DNA of 64,000 nt. Origin: Streptomyces spinoverrucosus (GTDB taxonomy: Bacteria > Actinomycetota > Actinomycetes > Streptomycetales > Streptomycetaceae). The notes beneath the pieces are model-generated. The model searched no databases, was not told where the DNA came from, and worked only from the letters and a program-made list of their open reading frames with translations. Numbering within the stretch: position 1 is the first letter of the stretch; each line of letters begins with the position of its first letter. The position numbers and the translations under genes are program-made. This document shows, one piece after another, positions 35,039-44,700 of this stretch. Where the stretch lies: NCBI RefSeq assembly GCF_015712165.1, contig NZ_JADPZX010000001.1:5530001-5594000 (forward strand), read 5' to 3'.

Positions 35039-38000
35039 TCAGCCCATTTGCCTCATCGTGGCGGCGTCGCCCGAGCGGAGTCTGGTCGACGTGCCGAGGG
35101 AGGTGGCGCCGCCCTTGAACAGCAGGAGATCTCCGGCGCTGTTGGTCGCCCAGACGTCGGGGATGCCGTCGCCGGTGATGTCCGGGGTGCCGTAGAGCAG
35201 CGGGTAGGCGGTCGTGGTCATGGTGCCGGAAACGTACGGGTCGTCACCGTCCAGGCTCCAGCCGGACTGACCGAGGCTCTTCAGCTCGGTGCCCGCGCCG
35301 GACGGGTCGGGCTTGCCCTTGCGGAGAAAGATGTTGCCTTCGGCCGTGCGGTACGTCATGTCGGCCTCGCCGTCCTTGTTGTAGTCCGCGACGGCCACGA
35401 AGTCCCGGTCCGCCCAGGCCGACGTCGTCATCTGGGTCGCGGTCTCGAAGGTGCCTCCGCTGTAGCCGCTGAAGAACCACAGCTCCGCGCCCGCGGCGCC
35501 GCCTGCGACGAAGAGCTCCGGCTGGCCGTCGCCCGTGATGTCACCGGCCGACTTGATCTCCGAGAAGGTCGACGGCGACGGCGCGTTCGCCGGGAGGCGG
35601 ACCTCCACCCTGCGTGTGACGTCGACCGCTCCGTAGCCGTCGCCCGGGTAGATGAACAGGCGGCCGTCGGGGGTGCGGACCACCCAGTCCGTGATGCCGT
35701 CGGCGGGCGCGAAGTCGCCGTTGTGGGTGACCAGGGCGTAGGTGTCGGTGCCGTTCCAGATGTGCGGAGCTGTGCCGGACTCCTTGAGCAGGGTGCCCTT
35801 GCCGTGGATGCCCCAGTTGCTGGTGAGCCACGTGCCGTCCTGTGAGACGGAGTTGATCCAGAAGTTGCCCATGGCGGTGACATGGCCGAAGTCAGGGCTG
35901 CCGTCGCCCGTCAGGTCGCCGGGGCCGTCCGGGGTGGGACGCGGCTTGACGTAGAAGAAGTGCTTGGTGGGGCTGGGGGAGATGTTGCCCGCCTGGTCCA
36001 CCGCCTTGACGTAGAGCGTGTTCGGGCCCGCGGCGGGAGGCTTGATACCGGTGCCCGTGACCGACTTGACGGGCGTCGTGCACGAGGCGGTCAGGCCGCC
36101 GGACGTGCCCTGTTTGCCGTTCGCGCAGACATAGCCGTCGTAGGTCGTGGAGTTGATGGAGTAGACGAACTTCACGATGTCGGTCTCGTTGGAGGCCACC
36201 TTGAAGGTGAAGGTCCCAGGCGTGCCGAAGGGGACCGTCGACCAGACGTCACCAGTGCTGTTGTTCTCGGTGTCGGCGGGGAACTCCGGGGAGGCCACGG
36301 GGCCCGGCGAGTCGGGCAGGTTCGTGTCGTAGGTGAAGCGGCACCAGGCCGTGCCGCCGGTCGGCGCCCACCCGCTGCTCACCTTCGCGTCCCAGGCACG
36401 CACCCGCCACTGGTAGGTGACACCGTCGGACAGGCCGGTCGGCCGGGCCGAAGCCGTCTCGCCGTTCCTGACGGAGTCGTAGTAGGTCTTCTTCGTGCTC
36501 GAGTAGTCGGCGCCGGCCTTGCCGATCTCGAACTCCAGCTTGGCAAGGTCGTCGTCCGGATCCGTCGCCTTGGCGTGCATGTACAGCTCGGAGCTCTTGC
36601 CGACCTTGATGTACGGGGAGGCGCTGGTGTCGCAGGAGCCCGGTGACAGCGTGACCGAGGTCGGGGTGTTGGGCCTGCGGTTGTAGGTGATGGAGAGCTC
36701 CGGCGACCCGGCCCCCTCCGCCCGGAACTTCTTCCAGGAGTACGTGTCCGTCTCCGACGCGGTCGCGGCCGTGGTCGGAGCGGAGCCGGACGTCGAGGCG
36801 ACCAGGCCGATGTTGAAGGTGGTCCAGCCGTTGTCGGCGGCCTCCTGGGCCAGCGAGGTCACCGTGAAGTTGACGTAGGCGTCCGGGCAGGAACTGTTGG
36901 ACTTCCAGCCGTACGCGAACGACTTCGAGGTGATCTTCCGCTTCCAGGCGGGCTGACGGTTCCAGGTGGTGCCGGAACCGAAGGGGTCGGTGCGCCAGAC
37001 CTGCATCGTGCGCTTGCTGCACGACCACGAGTGCGTCTCCAGGACCTTCAGGGTGGCGCCGGAGACGTCCGCGTCCTTGATGGAGGAGCGCAGCTGCATC
37101 TTGAAGAAGGAGCGCGACGTGCCCCAGGTGTCCCGCTCGAAGCCGACGCGGGCCTCCTTGGTGTCCTCGTTGTAGTTGGCGCCGTCGTAGAAGTTCGAGT
37201 TCGGGTACTTCTTGTAGACCGACGTCCAGTTGGCGCGGATGCCTGTGGTGGAGGGGTCGAGGAACAGGGGGTACGTCAGGTCCTCGGTGGTTCGGAGGTA
37301 GCCGCGCGGCGGGCTGATCGTCAGGACGTCGCCGCCGAAGGAGGCGCCGGCGGTGGTGGCGTGGGCGCCTTCGCCGGGGCCGTGCAGGGCGGGGAGGGCG
37401 AGGGTGTCGTGGGCGCCGGACTCGGCTTGGAGGGCGGCGGGGTTGACGGCCCACGGGTCCTCGTCACCGGTCGGCTCGTCCGTCGGCTCGGGCGATCGCT
37501 CCGGTCCCGGTTCGACCTTCTCCGGGTCCTCGTTCGTGCCTGTCGGGGCCTCAGGGTCCGTGGCAGGCGCGTCCGTGTCGTGCGTGCCGCCCGAGTCCCA
37601 CAGGAACGGCGTCGGAGAGACGGTGACCTCGTTGCCCGCGTTGTCCTCGCCCATGAGTACCTTGGTGACGGGGTCGAGGACGAAGGAGAGCGTGGGCGAG
37701 GTGAAGCGGTAGCGCGGCGGCTCGTCGGCCAGCCGCTCGGCGGCCTCGGGCGTATGGGCCACCAGGACGTGGGTGTAGCCGGTGTTCCGCGCCGTGAGCA
37801 GCAGGTCGACACCGGGCAGTACGCCTTCGTACAGGGCCTTGTTGTCCTGCACCAGCGGCTGGGGCAGCGGTCCCGGCCACTCGACCTCGATCTCGTGCTG
37901 CTCGACGGTCATCGTCAGCAGCGGGGACCAGTCCTCCGTGTCGGCCACCGGCCGGACGCCACTGCGGCTGCTTCGGTACACGGCCCGGTCCACCCCGTTG

Positions 38001-38434
38001 GCCGAGGAATTGGCGTCCCCTGCCGAAAAGGTCACGGGATGAGGACTGTTGACAGTCCGCCAACCTTCCTTCGACTTGATCAGAGACGTGTCGATCGCTG
38101 CCCATTCGCCCTTCTCATTACGGGCCCGCACGGGATCTACAGATGAATTATAGGTAAACGAACCATTAGGGTTGGCGAACGTCGTGGAGAATTCATCGGT
38201 TAGTGCGGTGACTTCGACTCTCTTCCCGGACTTGCGTGCCCGGCGCTGCGCCTCGTCCTCGTCGACCGGCTTGGCGATGCGCTGCCCGCGGGTGTCGGCG
38301 GCGCTCGGAGAGTCGTCCCGCAGTGTCAGCACCGCGCCCCCGCCGGCCAGCACTGCCAGCGCGACGGCGGCCGCGATCGCTCGCCCGACTCGCTTTCTGG
38401 CAGGCGGAGTTGCTTCGCTGTCGATCTCGCTCAC
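35039..38434 (-). CDS. Large exported DNRLRE/FG-GAP repeat protein paired with the RHS toxin
   Basis: 1131 aa. A signal anchor (AIAAAVALAVLAGGGAVL, residues 19-37) is followed by a beta-rich region. A DNRLRE-like domain follows (around residues 390-560, with ANWTSVYKKYPNSNFYDGA and an AYVNFTVTSLAQEAADNGW strand). A fibronectin/Ig-like stretch comes next. C-terminal FG-GAP/VCBS-type calcium loops are DLTGDGSPDFGH, DITGDGQPELFV, DYNKDGEADMTY and DITGDGIPDVWA. GTG 38434 is divergent from the RHS gene. Such proteins commonly adjoin Streptomyces RHS genes, so a role in display or delivery is plausible. Confidence 0.82.
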   Translation of the reverse strand: MSEIDSEATPPARKRVGRAIAAAVALAVLAGGGAVLTLRDDSPSAADTRGQRIAKPVDEDEAQRRARKSGKRVEVTALTDEFSTTFANPNGSFTYNSSVDPVRARNEKGEWAAIDTSLIKSKEGWRTVNSPHPVTFSAGDANSSANGVDRAVYRSSRSGVRPVADTEDWSPLLTMTVEQHEIEVEWPGPLPQPLVQDNKALYEGVLPGVDLLLTARNTGYTHVLVAHTPEAAERLADEPPRYRFTSPTLSFVLDPVTKVLMGEDNAGNEVTVSPTPFLWDSGGTHDTDAPATDPEAPTGTNEDPEKVEPGPERSPEPTDEPTGDEDPWAVNPAALQAESGAHDTLALPALHGPGEGAHATTAGASFGGDVLTISPPRGYLRTTEDLTYPLFLDPSTTGIRANWTSVYKKYPNSNFYDGANYNEDTKEARVGFERDTWGTSRSFFKMQLRSSIKDADVSGATLKVLETHSWSCSKRTMQVWRTDPFGSGTTWNRQPAWKRKITSKSFAYGWKSNSSCPDAYVNFTVTSLAQEAADNGWTTFNIGLVASTSGSAPTTAATASETDTYSWKKFRAEGAGSPELSITYNRRPNTPTSVTLSPGSCDTSASPYIKVGKSSELYMHAKATDPDDDLAKLEFEIGKAGADYSSTKKTYYDSVRNGETASARPTGLSDGVTYQWRVRAWDAKVSSGWAPTGGTAWCRFTYDTNLPDSPGPVASPEFPADTENNSTGDVWSTVPFGTPGTFTFKVASNETDIVKFVYSINSTTYDGYVCANGKQGTSGGLTASCTTPVKSVTGTGIKPPAAGPNTLYVKAVDQAGNISPSPTKHFFYVKPRPTPDGPGDLTGDGSPDFGHVTAMGNFWINSVSQDGTWLTSNWGIHGKGTLLKESGTAPHIWNGTDTYALVTHNGDFAPADGITDWVVRTPDGRLFIYPGDGYGAVDVTRRVEVRLPANAPSPSTFSEIKSAGDITGDGQPELFVAGGAAGAELWFFSGYSGGTFETATQMTTSAWADRDFVAVADYNKDGEADMTYRTAEGNIFLRKGKPDPSGAGTELKSLGQSGWSLDGDDPYVSGTMTTTAYPLLYGTPDITGDGIPDVWATNSAGDLLLFKGGATSLGTSTRLRSGDAATMRQMG

Positions 38435-38772
38435 GCGGGCCGGCCCTTCTCTCTACGGGGATGCCCTCGGGCCTGATGGCAGGCCGTGCGAGCGCGTGAC
38501 GCGCGCCGGATTCGGGCGGATGGAGTATGAGCAGGGCCGACCGGTGAGATCAACACCCGGAAATTCCGTAGGGATTGAGGAAGGCTCAGTCCCTTGGCCG
38601 CGGCGTACTTTTTTGCAGCTCTTTGCGGCCTTTTGGAAAGTGACATAGTTAACACAGAATCTTCATTGCTTGACGGAACCTTTCACAAAGCCGCACCTTC
38701 AGCGCAGTCGTTGATCACACATGTGCCATCGCTCTGAGCGTTTCTGATGGTCTGTGGCTCGGGAAGGGTCGA
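38435..38772. promoter_or_regulatory. AT-rich divergent promoter region of the FG-GAP and RHS genes
   Basis: 338 bp between two divergent GTG starts, clearly lower in GC than its surroundings around 38600-38700 (T-run at 38609, then GACATAGTTAACACAG). It probably holds both promoters. I do not assign -10/-35 boxes. Confidence 0.55.
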
Positions 38773-41700
38773 GTGGCCGTGGGTGGGGTGCTGTCGTGGT
38801 GCGGCAGAGGTTCACTGTCCGGGAGATCTCCGCGTGAGCGCCTGATACGTCGCCGAACGCGGACCGGCGTCGTCGCCGGTCTGGTCCTCGCCCTCAACGT
38901 CACGCTGCTGCCCAGCGCAGTGGCGTTCGGCCCCGACGACGACCCGCGTACCACCGTCGAGCTGGACGAGCTGCAGCAGACCGACGCCGTCGCGCTGGAC
39001 GAGGCGACGACCGACCGCCTTGACGAGCTCACCGGCCAGATCGACACCGAGCCGGAGAAGGAGTACGCCCCGGCGGCCGTCGCCGAGGTCCCCGCGGCCT
39101 CCGGCACCAAACCCGTCGACAACCTCGCCCCGGGCACCACGACCGAGGTCGCCGCCTCCGCCGACGGCACGGTCAGTGTCGCCGTCGGCGCACCCGAGGG
39201 GGCGTCGCCCGAGGCGGCCGACGCCCTGGAGGGCGAGTGGAGTGTTGCCGTCGCGCCAGAGGCTGAGGCGGTGTCAAGCGGTGCCCAGGGCTTCATGCTC
39301 GCCGTCGACGCCCCCGACACCGCCACCGGCAAGGCTGTCGTCTCCATCGACGCGACCCGCTTTGCCGAGGCCTACAGCGCCCAGTGGCTGGACCGGCTCT
39401 CCTTCACGCTGATGCCCGCCTGCTACGCGGACACACCCGAGTTGGAGGAGTGCTCGACCGGCCGTCCGGTCACCACCGAAATCGAACGCACCGGCGACAC
39501 GGTGACCGTGCCCCTCGACGCGGGCGACTCCTCCGGGTCCGAGCCGGACCCCGGCGAGGACCCCGCCCCCGACGAGCCCGACGGCAGCACCGAGACCACC
39601 GCCGAGGTCCCGGAGACCCTCCTCAACCTGACCGTGGACACCGCCGACCTCCAGGCCGTCTCCACCGGTTCCGCCACCAATCCCGCCGTCGGCACCGGCA
39701 CCGGCGGCGTGAGCCCGGCGGTCTGGCGGGGCTCCACCAGGACCGCCGTCCGGCAGGTCGCCGGCTCCTCCGGCGGTGGTCTCTTCGTCGGCACTTCCCA
39801 CGGCGGCGGCGCCGGCGGCGACTTCGCGGCGGCCCCGCTGGTCTCCGCGGGCTCCTGGTCCCAGGGCGGCTCCACGGGCGCCTTCACCTACGCGTACACG
39901 ATGGCCGCCCCGCAGGTCCCCGCCGGCCCGTCCCCGAACGTCACCCTCAGCTACAACTCGCAGACGTCGGACGGCCGTACGTCCGCCACCAACAACCAGG
40001 TCTCCTGGGTCGGTGAGGGCTGGGACTACCTCCCCGGCGCCATCACCCGCACCTTCGTCGGCTGTGCCGCCGACACCGCCAACGCCAACAACGACAAGCA
40101 CTTCACCGGCGACCAGTGCTGGGGCACGAACAACGCCGTGCTGTCGCTGAACGGCACCACCACCGAGCTGGTGCGCGGCGACGAGGACGGGCAGTGGAAG
40201 AGCGCCCGCGGCGACAACATGCGCGTCGAGCTGCTCGACGAGACGAAGTACAAGGACGTCGTCGGCAAGGACGTCACCCACACCTCCAACAACGGCGACA
40301 ACAACGGCGAGTTCTGGCGCGTCACCACCAGCGACGGCACCCAGTACTACTTCGGCCTCAACCGCCTGCCGGGCTGGACGTCGGGCAAGCCGGAGACCAA
40401 CTCCGTGCTCAACGTGCCGGTCGCCGGCAACCACAGCACCGACCCCTGCCACGCCACCAAGTTCCAGGACTCCTTCTGCGACCAGGGCTGGCGCTTCCAG
40501 CTCGACTACGTCGTCGACACCAGCGGCAACGCGATGACGCTGTGGTGGGAGAAGGAGAAGAACGCCTACGCGCGCAACATGAAGGAGAAGCCGGCCGTCC
40601 GCTACGACCGGGCCGGCTACCTCAAGCGCATCGACTACGGCCAGCGCACCGGGACGCTGTTCTCCGACGAGCCCCTCGGCCGCATGGCGTTCACCGCGCA
40701 GGAGCGCTGCCTCTGGGACAACGTCCTCAAGGTGCCCTGCACCGATACCAACTTCAACTCCAAGCAGTCCCATCTCACCCGGCCCTGGTTCGACACCCCC
40801 GCCGACCTCGCCTGCGCCACCGGCGGCAAGTGCTCGACGTACGCCCCGACCTTCTGGTCCCGCAAGCGCCTGGCCACGGTCACGGCGTGCGCCCAGCGCC
40901 AGCAGGGCGTGCGGCTGACCGAGTACAACGATTTGGACGACTCCGGCTCTCGCCACGCCTGCGGGATCAAGGACGACGGCGACACCACGACTCTGCTGTC
41001 CAAGGTGGACTCCTGGGCCCTGGAGCAGTCCTTCCCCTGGAACCTGACGGGTGAGTACACCGCGCTGTGGCTGGAGTCCATCACCCGCACCGGGTACGCG
41101 GTGGACGGCACCACCGAGGTCCTCAACCCCGTCTCCTTCGGCCACAACGACAGCCCGCTGCCCAACCGGGTCCGCGAGGGCGCGGAGGACAGGTCGCCGG
41201 TTTTCGCCCGGCTGCGCATCCAGAACGTGATCTCCGAGTACGGCGGCCGCACGGAGGTCATCTACAAGAAGCCCGACGGCGCCTGCCTCACCGGCAGCGA
41301 CTTCCCGCCGAAGGACAAGAACCACGGGCTCTGCTATCCGGCTTACTGGCACGCCGACGACGAGCTGGCCGACAAGCGCATCTCCTGGTTCAACAAGTAC
41401 CTCGTCGAGCAGATCACCGAGTACCCGCAGCTGTTCGACGCCAAGAACGTCACGACGACGTACAAGTACGAGACCTTCGACGACCCCGTCAACGGCGCGC
41501 TGTGGGCGAAGAACACCGCCGAGTTCTCCCGCCCGAAGACCCGCACCTGGGACCAGTGGCGCGGCTACCCCACGGTCATCACGGAGACCGGCATCACGGA
41601 CGGCGCCGAGGGCAGCGTCGCGTCCAAGTCGGTCACCCGCTACTTCCGCGGCATGAGCGACGACGTCCTCGACGACAGCACGCCGACCGACGAGTCCGAC

Positions 41701-44700
41701 AACCCCAAGCGCTCGTACACGATGCCGGACATCACCGGCGCGGGCATCAAGGCGGACCGGCAGGCCTACGCGGGCATGGTCGCCGAGTCGCTGACGTACC
41801 CGGACGAGGCCGCCGCGACCACCACCGACTGGATATCCCGCACCGTCAACTACCCCGACGACCCGGTGCGCCTGGCCACTCGCAACCGCCCCGCCAAGGA
41901 CGGCCCGGACGTGATCGCCGAGCGCGTCACGCTCGGCAAGACGGAGACCATCACCAAGGCGTCGGGCCAGGGCGCGGACAAGTCGACCCTGCGAACGGTC
42001 CGTACGGAGACCGACTACGACGCCGACGGTCTGCCGACCGAGGTCCGCGAGTACGGCGACATCAACGACAACCGCGACGACGCGTGCACCACCACCTCCT
42101 ACGTGCACAACACGGCGGACGACAACTACCTCGTCGGCCTGGTCTCCCAGACCGTCACCACCACCGGCACGACCACCTGCTCCACCGAGCTGTCGGCGGG
42201 GACCCGGTCGACGCTGGTCGCCGCCTCCCGGGTGTTCTACGACGATGCCGGCGACCACACCGCCACGCCCACCAAGGGCCTGGTGACGAAGACTCTGACG
42301 CCGACCGGCACCGGCACCGCCTGGCAGAGCGACCATCCCGAGTCGCGGACCACTTACGACGAGTTCGGCCGCATCACGGCGGTCACCGACCCCACCGGGC
42401 TGGTCAACCGCACCGCGTACTCGCCGTCCGAGGGCCAGGTCTACGGGATCACGACCGTCGAGGGCAGCAAGGTCGTCGACGGCAACGAGACCGGTTTCAC
42501 CAGCACCGTCACGGTGGAGCCCGGCCGCGGCGCCACCCTGACCGCGAAGGACGCCAACGACCGCGTCACCCGGTACACCTACGATCCGCTCGGACGCACG
42601 GCCGCCACCTGGGACGCCACCCAGTCCGCCACCGACGACCCGACGGCCCGGTACACCTACAACACCGACCTGCGGAAGCCGGTGTCGGTGGTCATGGAGT
42701 CGCTGGAGGACAACCCGACCTCGGCGGTCGACGGCGACAACGCGGTGTACGAGAGGTCCACCACCATCTACGACGGCCTGGGCCGCGAGCGGCAGGCCCA
42801 GACGCCGGCCGTCGGCGGCGGCCGCCTGGTCACGGACACCTTCCACAACAAGTCCGGGCAGGTGCGTCTCACCCGCAACGCCTACTACATGGAGGGCGCG
42901 CCGGACACCGAGATCGCCGCTCCCAAGTCGGACTCCCTCGTCCCGAACGCCACCACCTACACCTACGACGGCCTGGGCCGCGTCCTGACCGTCACCCCCG
43001 TCCACTCCTCCTTCGCGCAGACGGGAGCGACGTACACGAACGGCGACGGGACGGTGGCGCACCGCAGCACGGACCGCCGCACCCGCTACGAGTACGGCCT
43101 CGACTACACGATCGTCCGCCAGCCCCAGGGCACCCCCGGCTCCCGGGTGTGGACGGACGCGCTGGGCCGCACCGTCCGCCAGGACACCTTCAGCGACACG
43201 CAGCTCAGCGAGTCCGGCGCGATCACCACGACGTACGAGTACGACCTGCGCGGCGACATGGTGACCAGCACCGACGACGCCGGTCACACCCGCACCTGGA
43301 CGTACGACGCGCTGGGCCGGGTCACCGATGCCACCGACCCGGACACCGGCGCCACGCACACCGAGTACGACGACTACGGCCGGGTCCTGTCGGCGCGCGA
43401 CGGCCGCGGCACCACGCTCTCCTATACCTACGAGCGCTACAACCGGGTGGAGCAGATCAAGGCCACCCCGCCGAACTCCACCACCGCCACTGTCGTCCAG
43501 TCGTACGCCTACGACGCCGCCACCGGTGGCAAGGGCCGGCTCGCCTCGGCCACCCGCTACACCGACGGCAAGCCGTACACCACGTCCATGGCCGGCTACA
43601 CGGCCGACTACCAGCCCACGTCGATGACGGTGGCGCTGCCGCCGGGCTCGACCCCCGGCCTGACCGCAGAGGGCTTCGCCACCCAGTACCCCTACACCTA
43701 CAAGTACAACTCCGACGGCCAGATGGAGTCGTACACCGCCCCGGCCGCGGGCGGTCTGACCTCCGAGGCCGTCGTCACCCGGTACAACGAGGCCGGGCTG
43801 CCGGTCACGGTGTCCGGCCGGGACTGGTACGTCGCCGAGACCGCCTACTCGCCGTACGGGCAGGTGCTGCGCTCCACCGTCGGCGAGCAGGGCCACCGGG
43901 TGTGGCAGGAGAGCACCTTCGACGAGTCCACCGGTGAGCTGCTGACCAGCAAGGTGAAGCGGGAGACCGCGACGGAGAGCACCGTCAACAGGCGCTCCTA
44001 CGCCTACGACGCCTCCGGCAACGTCCTCACCGTCGCCGACACCGACGGCGGCGGTATCACTGACCGGCAGTGCTTCACGTACGACACGCTCGGCCAGCTG
44101 AGGCAGGCCTGGACGACGCCGAGCGGTGGCTCCTGCACCGCGTCCGGCAAGTCCACCGCCGAGCCGGTGTACTCCGACGGCACGGTCAACGTCTCCTCGA
44201 ACAACGCCGGTTACTGGCAGTCCTACGCGTACGACGTCCTCGGCAACCGCACCAAGAAGACCGTCCACAAGGCCGACCCGACCTTCGACGCCGGCAAGGT
44301 CGTCACCGACGGCGACGTCGTCACCGACTACGCGTACGGCACCAGCGACACCGGCAGGAACGACCAGCCGCACACGCTGACGTCGTACACCACCACGTCG
44401 AAGACGGCGGCCGGCGCGACGGTCACCACCCGCTCGACACAGAGCTACGACCTGGCGGGCAACCTGGAGTCGCGGGGCACCGGCGGCGACACCGCGCAGG
44501 GGCTGACCTGGACCTGGGACAACAAGGTCGAGACCGTCACCGGTTTCGGCGCCGACGGTTCCGGGGCCTGGGTGGGCGCCGACAGCAAGTGCCTGGACCT
44601 GGCCGGAGCCATCACGGATGCCGGTACGGCCCTGCAGCTCTGGCCGTGCAACGGCAACAAGGCGCAGGACTTCCGTATCCGGGCGCTGGACTCCGACGAC

